In this document: positions 27,488 to 35,994 of the stretch, piece after piece
Layout of the letters: each line of letters opens with the position of its first letter
How positions within the stretch are numbered: the first letter of the stretch is position 1
NCBI GenBank assembly: GCA_001603075.1
Contig: LVBB01000153.1
Span: 1-53,733 of the forward strand
Length of the DNA: 53,733 bases
Direction: 5' to 3'
Source: Phycisphaerales bacterium Planc_01
GTDB lineage: Bacteria > Planctomycetota > Phycisphaerae > Sedimentisphaerales > Anaerobacaceae
Program-made: the position numbers and the translations under genes
The notes under the pieces: model-generated
What the model was told of the DNA's origin: nothing
What the model saw: the letters and a program-made list of their open reading frames with translations, nothing else
Database searches by the model: none

Positions 27488-28069
27488 TCAGCGAGTCGCC
27501 TCAGAAGAGCCCGACACACTCGCTAACTCGCCCTCCGGAATCTCGCCATCGGCCCATTTCAGTTCGCCCAACTCATCGGCCTTGACAAAGCGGACACCGC
27601 CATCGACGAAGAGTATGCTGCACCCCCGCCCCCTATGGTTCTCCGTCGTCAGCAATTCACACCCTCCGAATTGATTCCAGCCGAGCGAACTCTCGAACAA
27701 CAGCACAACATCCCCCGCGCTGTCCGGATCGGCGTCCGGATTCATCGCATAATTGCTCGGCCCCACTTTCGTCGCCGGACAGCGAAAGACGCTAACGTCA
27801 ATGTCGCCACCACCGACAAGAAGGTCACACCACTGCTCTGGAGGCGGATATCGCCTTTCGTGGTTGTCTGCATACTGCCAGAGGGACATGCCAAGTTGCT
27901 TGAGATTCTTTATGCAGGTCAGTCTTCTGGAGTCGTCACCCGGCGGGTGCATAAACAGCGGTCCGACAACAGCGAGCAGCACCGCAATCACAAGGTAGAT
28001 CACAAAGATACGTACCAAGAGAGGACCTCTGAACAGCGGCCGTGGCTCTCTCGTCGTCGCCTCACTCAT
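27488..28069 (-). CDS. Membrane-anchored prepilin-like protein with H-x-DG ending
   Basis: A 193-residue protein with one hydrophobic helix near the N terminus (about 16-38, VRIFVIYLVIAVLLAVVGPLF) and an extracytoplasmic part resembling the DUF1559/prepilin-like proteins abundant in planctomycetes. CIKNLKQLGMSLWQYADNHERRYPPP is their conserved helix, and NHRGRGCSILFVDGGVRFV is the C-terminal H-x(9,10)-DG block, here with 10 residues between H and DG. It lacks the canonical prepilin cleavage motif (GFTLIE), so it may be a derived member. Start ATG 28069 overlaps the mfd stop (ATGA), with GGAGG before it, indicating translational coupling to mfd. Role unknown. Confidence 0.75.
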   Translation of the reverse strand: MSEATTREPRPLFRGPLLVRIFVIYLVIAVLLAVVGPLFMHPPGDDSRRLTCIKNLKQLGMSLWQYADNHERRYPPPEQWCDLLVGGGDIDVSVFRCPATKVGPSNYAMNPDADPDSAGDVVLLFESSLGWNQFGGCELLTTENHRGRGCSILFVDGGVRFVKADELGELKWADGEIPEGELASVSGSSEATR

Positions 28070-31000
28070 TGCGCCTCCTGCTTTAGCATCCTTCCCAGGA
28101 TGGTGACGAGGGTTTGGGGCTCGAAATAGTTGGGGGGCAGGCGGAGGTAGACGGTCTTGGGGTCGGCGATGCGGACGGTGCCTTTGACGCTGGCGAAGAG
28201 GGCGTTGGCCTTCTCGCCGGGGTCCGCTCGGAACGAGAAGACCAGGTCGCCTGCTTTCAATGGATTGGGCTGGGAGGCGACGATACTGCGGATGTCCCAC
28301 CTGGCCGCCGCGATGCGCAGCTCCGCCAGGTCGAGCAGGGCCTTGGTCTCCTCAGGCGTCGGGCCATAGACGTCGGCCAGCTCGGCCCGGATCTGATCGA
28401 GGTCGGCCGGCGTCCGGGCGACGGCAATCTTGCGGTAGACATCCATGCGGTGGCGGTCGATAGGGATGTAGTTCTTGGGAATCACGGCCGAGAAGCCCAG
28501 GTCGAGGTTGGCGGTCGGTCCGCCTATGGCGGACCCGACCTTCTCGTTTCTCAGCTCGCGCACCGCCTGCGCCAGCATGTCGCAGTACATCTGGTAGCCA
28601 ACCATTTGGATGTGGCCTGACTGCTCAGGCCCGAGGATGTTGCCGGCGCCGCGAATCTCCAGGTCGCGCAGCGCGATGCGAAAGCCCGCGCCGAGGTGCG
28701 AGTATTCCTCGATGGCCTTGAGCCTCTTGGCCGCGATCGGCGCGATAGGCCGGCTGTTCGGAAGCAGCATATAGGCGTAGGCGCGGTGCTTGTACCGCCC
28801 GACGCGGCCGCGAAGCTGGTGCATCTCGGCCAATCCAAACCGGTCGGCGTCGTTGATAAAGATCGTATTGGCGTTGGGGATGTCCAGGCCCGACTCGATG
28901 ATCGTCGTGCAGACCAGCACATCGGTCCGGCCCAGCACGAAGTTGACCATCGCGTCTTCCAGCTCGCGCTTGCTCATCTGCCCGTGTGCGATGTCGAGCC
29001 GCGCATCGGGAGCCAGCTTCTGGACCTCCATCGCCTTGGCCTGGATTGACTGGACGCGGTTGTGCAGGAAGAAGACCTGGCCCTGGCGGTTCAGCTCGCG
29101 ATAGATCGCCTTGCGGATCAGCTCGGGATGGTAGGCGGCCACCTGCGTGACGATGCTGCGCCGGTCCAGCGGCGCCGTCGTCAGCGAGCTGATGTCGCGC
29201 AGGCCCAGCAGCGCCATGTGCAGCGTGCGCGGGATCGGCGTGGCGGTCATCGTCAGGATGTCCACGTTGACCCGCATTCGCTTGAGGCGTTCCTTGTGCT
29301 CGACACCGAACCGCTGCTCCTCGTCGATAATCAGCAGTCCCAGGTCCTTGAAGCCGACGTCGCCGCTGAGCAGCCGGTGCGTGCCGATCAGAATATCCAC
29401 CTTCCCGGCCCGCGCGCGGGCGACGATGTCCTTGGCCTGCTTGGGCGTCTTGAAGCGGTTAAGGACCTCGACCACAACGGGGAAGTCCGCGAACCGCTCG
29501 GCAAACGTCCGCGTGTGCTGGACCGACAGCACCGTCGTCGGCACGAGCACCGCCACCTGCTTGCCCGTTTCGACCGCCTTGAAGGCGGCCCGCATCGCCA
29601 GCTCGGTCTTGCCGTAGCCGACGTCGCCGCACAGCAGCCGGTCCATCGCCACCGGCTCCTGCATGTCGGCCTTGATCTCGCCGGCGGCGGTGATCTGGTC
29701 GGGCGTCTCCTGATAGGGGAACGACTCCTCGAACTCCATCTGCCAGTTCGAATCGGCGCCGTAGGCGATGCCGCCCAGGGCCTGACGTTTCGCCTGGATT
29801 TCGAGCAGCTCGGCGGCCAGGTCGCGAACGGACTGCGCGACCTTCTCCTTCTGCTTCTGCCAGCGTTTCGAGCCAATCTTGCTAAGCGTCGGACGTTTCG
29901 GGCTGGTGCCGATGTACTTCTGCACCAGGGCGATGTTGGCGACCGCGACCTGGATCTTGACCTTGTCGGCGTATTCGATCGTCAGGTACTCGGCCTTGCC
30001 CGCCTTCTCCTCGACGGTCTCAGTGCCGAGGTACTTGCCGATCCCGTGGGAGGCGTGGACGACGAAGTCGCCCGGCTGCAAATCGGCCAGCGTATCAACC
30101 GGGGCCATCGCGCGGACGGGCCGCTGCCGCCGGCGAAGCGCATACTGGCCGAACAATTCGTGATGGCTGACCACGATCGTGTGGAGCGATTCGACGACGA
30201 AGCCCTGATGGACGTAGCCCGGCAGAAGCTCGAAATTGCGGGGCACCTCGCCGTCGATCTCCTTGACGATCTCGCCGACGCGGTGCATCTCGGCCGGGCT
30301 CTCGCAATAGAGCTGGATGTGGTGACCCTCTTTGGATCGCTGGATCAGCTCTTCGAGGGCCGCCTTGTGTCCGGCCCAGAGCGAGGTGGCCTTGCGTTCG
30401 AACTGCTGGACGCTCCTGACGCCCAGCCGAAGAGAGCCATCGGTCGAAGCGCCGGCAAACCGGCAGACGTGCAACTGCGCCAGGCGCGAGAGCGACTGGT
30501 GAATATCCGGCCAGGAATAGAGGCGGCCGCCGTCCTCGACGCGGGTCAGATAGACCTTGGCGACCTCCTCGACGTCCAACGGCTCTTCACAAACGACGAT
30601 GGCCTCCTCCGGCAGGATGTTCGTGAACAGCTCCCGCTGATCGGCCGTCGCGCCGGCCGTCGCCGCCACGATGCCCAGACTGGCGATCTCGTGCGTAGAC
30701 CGCTGCGTGTCGAGGTCGATCTCGCGGATGCTCTCGATCGTGTCGCCGAAAAACTCGATGCGTATGGCCTGCGAACCGATTGCGGGTGGTGGATTGGGGA
30801 TTGCAGATTTGCCACTCTGGCGTGAATCCGCCATCTGCAATCCGCCATCAGCAGTCCGTGAGATGAGGGGGGCGTAGATATCGACGATGCCGCCCCGCCG
30901 CGCAAACTGGCCCGGCAAGTCCACGGCATCGACCCGCTCGAAGCTGTTGTTGACCAGCCACTCGACGACCTGCTCCGGATCGACGGCGGCATCAGCCTTC

Positions 31001-31422
31001 AGATGCAGCGACCCGGCCTCCAGGGCCGCCGGCTTGGCCACCGGCTGGCACAACGCCTGCACCGGCGCGACAACCAGGCCGCCTCGGCGAAGGGCGTTGT
31101 CGCTGCCGGTCATCAGCGAGACGATCCGCAGCCGTTCGGCGCGGGTCTCGTCGGTGGCGTCGGCCAGTTCCTCCTCGCCTTCCCAGGCCGGCAGCAACTC
31201 GACCCGTCCGGCCTCGAACGTCCGCAGATCGTCCACCGCCCGGTCGGCGTCATCGACGTGGGGACAGATGTAAAGAACCGGACGATTCCGCGTCCGGGCG
31301 ACATGAGCGGCCAGCAGGCGCGCAAAGGAACCCCATGTCCCCTCGACCTGAACGGCCCCCTTCGGGACCGCCCCCAGCCGGGAGATCGCCTGCGAAACCA
31401 CCTTGTCCCGCGACAAATCCAT
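28066..31422 (-). CDS. mfd: Mfd, transcription-repair coupling factor
   Basis: A 1118-residue ATP-dependent translocase that removes stalled RNA polymerase and recruits UvrA. An N-terminal UvrB-homology region (about 1-290) contains GTWGSFARLLAAH and GGIVDIYAP. The RNAP-interaction domain has GDFVVHASHGIGKYLG (about 455). The RecG-like motor has Walker A LLCGDVGYGKTELA (about 605), DEEQ box LLIIDEEQRFGVEHKERLK (about 705) and MTATPIPRTLHMALLG. TRCF C-terminal domain follows. In the UvrB-like region, about 35 residues (ISRTADGG...IGSQA, about 190-225) interrupt the usual sequence, and correspond to a palindromic repeat. The ATG at 31422 has no Shine-Dalgarno, since repeat DNA abuts it. A prepilin-like gene overlaps its stop. 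Confidence 0.96.
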   Translation of the reverse strand: MDLSRDKVVSQAISRLGAVPKGAVQVEGTWGSFARLLAAHVARTRNRPVLYICPHVDDADRAVDDLRTFEAGRVELLPAWEGEEELADATDETRAERLRIVSLMTGSDNALRRGGLVVAPVQALCQPVAKPAALEAGSLHLKADAAVDPEQVVEWLVNNSFERVDAVDLPGQFARRGGIVDIYAPLISRTADGGLQMADSRQSGKSAIPNPPPAIGSQAIRIEFFGDTIESIREIDLDTQRSTHEIASLGIVAATAGATADQRELFTNILPEEAIVVCEEPLDVEEVAKVYLTRVEDGGRLYSWPDIHQSLSRLAQLHVCRFAGASTDGSLRLGVRSVQQFERKATSLWAGHKAALEELIQRSKEGHHIQLYCESPAEMHRVGEIVKEIDGEVPRNFELLPGYVHQGFVVESLHTIVVSHHELFGQYALRRRQRPVRAMAPVDTLADLQPGDFVVHASHGIGKYLGTETVEEKAGKAEYLTIEYADKVKIQVAVANIALVQKYIGTSPKRPTLSKIGSKRWQKQKEKVAQSVRDLAAELLEIQAKRQALGGIAYGADSNWQMEFEESFPYQETPDQITAAGEIKADMQEPVAMDRLLCGDVGYGKTELAMRAAFKAVETGKQVAVLVPTTVLSVQHTRTFAERFADFPVVVEVLNRFKTPKQAKDIVARARAGKVDILIGTHRLLSGDVGFKDLGLLIIDEEQRFGVEHKERLKRMRVNVDILTMTATPIPRTLHMALLGLRDISSLTTAPLDRRSIVTQVAAYHPELIRKAIYRELNRQGQVFFLHNRVQSIQAKAMEVQKLAPDARLDIAHGQMSKRELEDAMVNFVLGRTDVLVCTTIIESGLDIPNANTIFINDADRFGLAEMHQLRGRVGRYKHRAYAYMLLPNSRPIAPIAAKRLKAIEEYSHLGAGFRIALRDLEIRGAGNILGPEQSGHIQMVGYQMYCDMLAQAVRELRNEKVGSAIGGPTANLDLGFSAVIPKNYIPIDRHRMDVYRKIAVARTPADLDQIRAELADVYGPTPEETKALLDLAELRIAAARWDIRSIVASQPNPLKAGDLVFSFRADPGEKANALFASVKGTVRIADPKTVYLRLPPNYFEPQTLVTILGRMLKQEAQ
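30798..30843. repeat. Palindromic repeat inserted in frame within mfd
   Basis: GGATTGCAGAT (30798-30808) and ATCTGCAATCC (30833-30843) are perfect 11-bp inverted arms around a 24-base centre containing CCACTCTGGCG. The sequence encodes the extra residues in the UvrB-like part of Mfd without breaking the frame. Further GATT/AATCC fragments flank it, so the whole insert may be about 100 bp. It recalls dispersed intergenic palindromes. Relationship to the element at 31424-31545 is suggested by the shared CCACTC core and arm style but is not proven. Confidence 0.6.
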
Positions 31423-31423
31423 G

Positions 31424-31545
31424 ACAAAATCAAAAACCAAAGATCAAAAGTCAAAACTCCAAGTCAAAATTCAAGAAGTATCGCCGAAGGCGATTCCACT
31501 CCGCCGCAGGCGGATTGATCTTTGCCTTTTGATTTTTGATTTTGT
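31424..31545. repeat. Terminal-inverted-repeat element between tkt and mfd
   Basis: ACAAAATCAAAAACCAAA (31424-31441) and TTTGATTTTTGATTTTGT (31528-31545) are inverted 18-bp ends differing at one position. The interior has two tight hairpins, CGCC-GAA-GGCG (31482-31492) and TCCGCC-GCA-GGCGGA (31500-31514). It is AT-rich against the surrounding GC-rich DNA, fills nearly all the gap between tkt and mfd, and runs up to the base before the mfd start codon. Probably a non-autonomous repeat. Confidence 0.65.
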
Positions 31546-31573
31546 TCGAATTTCGGTCCTCGTACTCGCCAGG

Positions 31574-33604
31574 TCAGCTTTCCTCGGCCTTGAGCCTTTT
31601 GACGAGGTCTCGGGCGGCGTTCGCGACGTTCTCCGGCGTGATGCCAAACTCCTTGAAGCAGACTTTGCCGGGCGCCGAGGCGCCGAACCCCGTCATGCCG
31701 ATGAAAACCCCGTCGTCGCCGAGCCACTTGCGCCAACCCATCTCGATGCCGGCCTCGACGGCCACACGGGCCTTAACATCGCGCGGGATCACCGAATTCT
31801 TGTACTTGTCGTCCTGCTTGTCGAAGAGCTTCCAGCACGGCATGCTCACGACCTGGGGGGACAGGCCGTCAGCTTCGAGCATTTTGGCTGCTTCGAGCGC
31901 AACCGCGATTTCCGAACCGGTCGCCAGCAGGACCACATCGGGCTTGCCCCGGCTGGTGAGGATGTAGGCGCCGCGGCTGATGTTGGAGGCCGAAGCAAAC
32001 TTGCGTTGATCGATCACGGGCACGCCCTGCCGCGTCAGCAGCAGCGCGACCGGGCCGTCCCGGTGCTCCAAGGCGTACTTCCACGCATGGGCGGTCTCGT
32101 TGGCGTCGGCCGGGCGGAAGACGAGAAGATTGGGAATCGCCCGCAACGCCGCGAAGTGCTCCACCGGCTGGTGCGTCGGCCCGTCCTCACCGATCCCAAT
32201 GCTGTCGTGCGTCCAGACATAAATCGACGGATACTTCGACAGGGCCGCCACGCGAACGGCGCCCCGCATGTAGTCGGAGAAGACCATGAACGTGCCGCCG
32301 TAAGCTCGCAGCAGACCCGAGAGGTTGATCCCGTTGAGGATCGCGCCCATGGCGTGCTCGCGCACCCCGTAGCGGATGTAGCGGCCGCCGGGCGAGTCCT
32401 TCTGGAAGTCCTCGGCCCCTTTGAACTGCGTGTTGTTCGAGGGCGTCAGGTCGGCCGAGCCGCCCAGCACCAGCGGCATCTGCGGCATCAGGGCGCTGAG
32501 GACCTGGCCCGAGGCCTGCCGCGTGGCAATCGGCTTGCTCACGTCAAACGTCGGCAGGAGCGAATCGATCTTGACGGGCAGCTTCCCTTCGGCGGCGTTG
32601 CGGAAGGCCTTCGCCAGATCGGGGTATTCCTTCTCATACGATGCGAACAGCGCGTTCCACTCGGCCTCGGCCTCCTTGCCCCGCTCGACGGCCTGACGCG
32701 TGTGGGCGACGACCTCATCGGGAACGTGGAAGCTCTTATCGGGATCCCAGCCGAACCGCTCCTTCATCAGCCGGATCTCCTCCTCGCCAAGGGGCGAGCC
32801 GTGCGCGTCGGCGGTGTCCTGCATGTTCGGCGACCCGTAGGCGATGTGTGTGCGCAACTTGATGATCGACGGCCGCTGCACCTCGCTCTTGGCGTTGATC
32901 AGGGCCTTCTCAAACCGTTTCATGTCGTTGCCGTCGCCGCCGACTTCCTGCACGTACCAGCCGTAGGCCTCATAGCGCTTGGCACGGTCCTCGGTGAAAG
33001 ACAACTCAGTGGGACCGTCGATGGAGATATGATTGTCGTCGTAGATCACGACGAGATTGTCCAGGCCCAGGTGCCCAGCCAGCGAGCTGGCCTCGCCGCT
33101 GACGCCCTCTTCGAGGTCGCCGTCCCCGGCGAAAGCGTAGACCCTGTAATCCACGATCGGAAAGCCTTCGCGATTGAAGTGGTTCGCGAGATACTTCTGG
33201 GCGATGGCCATACCCACGGCGTTGGAGATGCCCTGGCCCAGCGGGCCGGTTGTCGCCTCGATGCCCAGCGACGGATCGTACTCCGGGTGTCCCGGCGTCT
33301 TGCTGCCCCACTGGCGGAAGCTCTTCAGATCGTCGAGACTCATGTCGTAGCCGGTCAGGTACAGCAGCGAATAGAGCAGCATGCTCCCGTGGCCGCCGGA
33401 GAGGACGAAACGGTCGCGGTTGTGCCAGAGCGGATTGGCCGGGCTGTACTTCAGGTGACGCGTCCAGAGCACGTAGGCCGCCGGCGCCATGCCGATCGGC
33501 ATCCCGGGATGGCCCGACTTGGCCTTCTGCACCCCGTCGGCGGACAGAAAACGGATCGTATCGACGCACAATTCATCAAGTTTCGACAAACCCGGATGAC
33601 TCAT
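31574..33604 (-). CDS. tkt: Transketolase
   Basis: A 676-residue thiamine-diphosphate enzyme of the pentose phosphate and Calvin pathways that moves two-carbon ketol units. Pyrimidine-binding and catalytic features include SGHPGMPIG (about residues 30-38), GPLGQGISNAVGMA, and the ThDP/Mg signature GDGDLEEGVSGEASSLAGHLGL... with DDNHISID (about 155-190). The pyrimidine domain has YGVREHAMGAILNGI (about 405) with its conserved glutamate, and HDSIGIGEDGPTHQPVEH (about 460-478). Typical length. Start ATG at 33604 has GGGAAG upstream. A frame continues further upstream to 34036 but overlaps the divergent gene and lacks homology. The TIR element lies between its stop and the mfd start. Confidence 0.97.
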   Translation of the reverse strand: MSHPGLSKLDELCVDTIRFLSADGVQKAKSGHPGMPIGMAPAAYVLWTRHLKYSPANPLWHNRDRFVLSGGHGSMLLYSLLYLTGYDMSLDDLKSFRQWGSKTPGHPEYDPSLGIEATTGPLGQGISNAVGMAIAQKYLANHFNREGFPIVDYRVYAFAGDGDLEEGVSGEASSLAGHLGLDNLVVIYDDNHISIDGPTELSFTEDRAKRYEAYGWYVQEVGGDGNDMKRFEKALINAKSEVQRPSIIKLRTHIAYGSPNMQDTADAHGSPLGEEEIRLMKERFGWDPDKSFHVPDEVVAHTRQAVERGKEAEAEWNALFASYEKEYPDLAKAFRNAAEGKLPVKIDSLLPTFDVSKPIATRQASGQVLSALMPQMPLVLGGSADLTPSNNTQFKGAEDFQKDSPGGRYIRYGVREHAMGAILNGINLSGLLRAYGGTFMVFSDYMRGAVRVAALSKYPSIYVWTHDSIGIGEDGPTHQPVEHFAALRAIPNLLVFRPADANETAHAWKYALEHRDGPVALLLTRQGVPVIDQRKFASASNISRGAYILTSRGKPDVVLLATGSEIAVALEAAKMLEADGLSPQVVSMPCWKLFDKQDDKYKNSVIPRDVKARVAVEAGIEMGWRKWLGDDGVFIGMTGFGASAPGKVCFKEFGITPENVANAARDLVKRLKAEES

Positions 33605-33772
33605 CACAATCTTCCCGTAACAAAGAGTTAGCGTTGCACCTGCTGTCGAGGAAACGAATTCCCAGAGCATACCAGCGGCCATCGACGCTGGCAAGGGCTT
33701 TCCTGATTCCCCGCCCGCCATCGGCCATGGGCGGGCCCGGCAGATTGGCGGACTGGAAGGACCCGAATTGCT

Positions 33773-33802
33773 TTGCCGGAAGACGGCGGGCTCCGGTATA
33801 AT
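33773..33802 (+). promoter_or_regulatory. Candidate promoter for the TIGR03546-like fusion gene
   Basis: A perfect -10 TATAAT (33797-33802) with TTGCCG (33773-33778, 4/6) 18 bases upstream. Expected start near 33809, leader about 60 nt to the ATG at 33869. It lies in the 264-bp divergent gap with tkt, which otherwise shows nothing notable. Confidence 0.45.
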
Positions 33803-33868
33803 CAGCCGGATTATGGGCTCATTGTTACGGGGGTAAGAATAACCAATCGATTGCAGGGAGGCCGAACG

Positions 33869-35722
33869 ATGCTTCTTCCCGGGTTCATCAAGAAACTGCT
33901 GGCTGTGTTTCGGGGCAGCGTGGCCCCGCCGCTGATCCTGTTGTCGGTCATGATCGGGTTCTGGGTCGGTCTGATGCCGGGCTGGTCGGGCCTGCATACC
34001 GCACTGGTGGTCGTCGTGCTCGTTCTCAACGTTCACCTGGGTCTGTTCCTGCTATCGCTGGGCATCGGCAAAGCGGCGGCCCTGGCAGCGGCGCCGCTGT
34101 TGTACCACGTCGGCATCTACGTTCAGGACCATCATTCGGGCATTCTCAAGGCACTGTCGTCGATCCCGGTGATCGGCATGACGGATTTCAGCCGGTATGC
34201 CCTGGCCGGAGCGCTGGTGATCGGCCCGGTGGTCGGGGCGATTGCAGGTCTGGCACTGGCCTTTACGGTGATCAACTTCCGCCGGATGATGCTCAAGGCC
34301 GATGAGAAGTCGGAGAAATTTCGCACCTACTACTCCAAGACCTGGGTCCGGATCCTGGACCGCCTCCTGATCGGCAAACGGGCCAAAGACGTCAAGAGCA
34401 TGTTCGTCAAGACCCGTTACATCCGCAAGGCGGGCGTCGTGCTGGCGATCATCGTGGTCGGCGCGTTTTTCGCGGCGGCACACTTCCTCCAGAACACCAC
34501 CGTCAAGAACTACGCCACGCAGACCCTGACGCGAGCGAATGGGGCCGAGGTGAACCTGGGCAGCCTGGGAATCTCGCTGCTGGGGGGCAGCGTCTCGGCC
34601 GAGGGCCTGCAGGTTACCAACGCGCAGGAGCCCACGCAGAACCAGGTGGCGGTCGAGAAGATGGCCGCCAGCGCCAGCATCTACGACCTTTTGCTCGGTC
34701 GCCTCGTGATGGAGAACGTCGAGGTCTCGGGCATGCAGTTCCATCAGCCCAGACAAACGCCGGGCGAGGTGCTTGAAGTCCCAGGGGCGGTGGAAGAACC
34801 CTTCGACCCGAACGGCTACGCCGTGGACGCCAACGACATCGCCAAGCTCGAGAAGTACGCCAAGGACGCCAAGAAACTCAAGGAGCAACTGGAGCAACTC
34901 CGCAAGTGGCTGCCACAGGGCAAGGACCAGGCTCCGGTCGATGCGACGGGGCCCCCCGACTCCTATCTGAAATACCTTCAGGCGAAGGCGGCCACCAGTC
35001 CGACCGTCACCATGCTCGCCAAACGCATCCTGGCAGACAAGGTGGAACTGCCGAGCGAGCTGTTTGGCAGCAGCGCCATCCTCCTGACGAACCTGAGTGA
35101 TGCACCGGAGGCGCTCGGCGAGCCGATCACGCTGGAGCTGACCTCGCACGAGACCCCGGCCGCCCTGAAGACGCAGGTGGACTACTCGACCGGGACGCCT
35201 CAAGTCACAGGCACGTTCGAGGGCTTCGATCTGAGCAAGATCCAGGCCGGACTCGGCGAGGACTCGGGCATCGCATTTGACTCCGGCGCCGCCTCGGGCT
35301 CCTTCGCGGGACAACTGACCAAGGAACTCGTCGACCTGACCATCAAGGTGGACCTGAAGGACCTCAAGGCCAAGGGACAGGGCAAAGGCCTCCTCGGGCT
35401 CGGGGCCGAGCAGACCTCGGAGGTCCTGGCCGTTATGAGCGAATTGAGCACGACGATCCGCGTCGTCGGCCCGATCACATCACCGCGTCTGGTCTTCGAC
35501 ACGAAGGGGCTGGGCGAGGAATTCAAACAGGCCCTCGTCAAGGCCGGCAAGGACCGCCTCCAGAAAGAGATCGACAGCAAGCTCCAGGAGCAGCTCGGCG
35601 ACAAGCTGGGCGACAAGGTGCCGGATCAGTTAAGGGACGCTGTCAAAACGCCCGGCAAGAGCCTCGTCGAGGGTCTCGGCGGCCTGCTCGGCGGCAAGAA
35701 AGAAGAAGACAAGCCGAAATAG
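33869..35722 (+). CDS. Membrane protein: TIGR03546 (DUF2062-like) domain fused to a TIGR03545/AsmA-like region
   Basis: A 617-residue protein. Residues about 1-160 are several membrane helices (VAPPLILLSVMIGFWVGLMPG, ALVVVVLVLNVHLGLFLLSLG, ALAGALVIGPVVGAIAGLALAF) with the DUF2062-like pattern. A further helix at about 188-206 (AGVVLAIIVVGAFFAAAHFLQ) precedes an exported part with AsmA-like strands (NLGSLGISLLGGSVSAEGLQV, about 225-245; ENVEVSGMQFHQP), a charged coiled region near 320-350 and a C-terminal lysine-rich tail. In other bacteria I recall TIGR03546 and TIGR03545 as adjacent separate genes. Here they appear as one chain. AsmA-like proteins are implicated in lipid transport or envelope assembly. 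ATG at 33869 chosen by GGGAGG. A strong terminator follows. Confidence 0.75.
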   Translation: MLLPGFIKKLLAVFRGSVAPPLILLSVMIGFWVGLMPGWSGLHTALVVVVLVLNVHLGLFLLSLGIGKAAALAAAPLLYHVGIYVQDHHSGILKALSSIPVIGMTDFSRYALAGALVIGPVVGAIAGLALAFTVINFRRMMLKADEKSEKFRTYYSKTWVRILDRLLIGKRAKDVKSMFVKTRYIRKAGVVLAIIVVGAFFAAAHFLQNTTVKNYATQTLTRANGAEVNLGSLGISLLGGSVSAEGLQVTNAQEPTQNQVAVEKMAASASIYDLLLGRLVMENVEVSGMQFHQPRQTPGEVLEVPGAVEEPFDPNGYAVDANDIAKLEKYAKDAKKLKEQLEQLRKWLPQGKDQAPVDATGPPDSYLKYLQAKAATSPTVTMLAKRILADKVELPSELFGSSAILLTNLSDAPEALGEPITLELTSHETPAALKTQVDYSTGTPQVTGTFEGFDLSKIQAGLGEDSGIAFDSGAASGSFAGQLTKELVDLTIKVDLKDLKAKGQGKGLLGLGAEQTSEVLAVMSELSTTIRVVGPITSPRLVFDTKGLGEEFKQALVKAGKDRLQKEIDSKLQEQLGDKLGDKVPDQLRDAVKTPGKSLVEGLGGLLGGKKEEDKPK

Positions 35723-35747
35723 GTCCCTGCGGCATTGAGGAAGAAAA

Positions 35748-35782
35748 ACAGCTCCTGCCGGTCCAGAAGCGGGAGCTGTTTT
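35748..35782 (+). terminator. Intrinsic terminator after the fusion membrane protein
   Basis: Stem ACAGCTCCTGC (35748-35758) pairs with GCGGGAGCTGT (35769-35779), 11 bp with one T-G wobble, 10-base loop, then TTTT. It lies 26 bases after the stop at 35722 and marks the end of the transcript on the plus strand. Confidence 0.8.
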
Positions 35783-35994
35783 ATGAAAGGGAAGTTTCTT
35801 TCACGGGTCCATATCGGCCGTCCGGCCGACCTGCTTTACCACAGAAACGGTCCGGATGAGAGGGAAGTTGCCTGTGGGCCTTTCGGCGCAGCCGCGCGGT
35901 TGCCGATGGCAGCATGGGCCTTCTGGAGAGGGTATCCAATCGTGGTCGTGTCGAGAGCACCAGGGTGACCGACCGCTGGCCTGTGGGGTCAAGC

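Noticed and set aside
29062-30825. A 587-codon frame antisense to mfd
   Set aside because: Shadow of a strongly conserved gene, with no ribosome site or recognisable fold.
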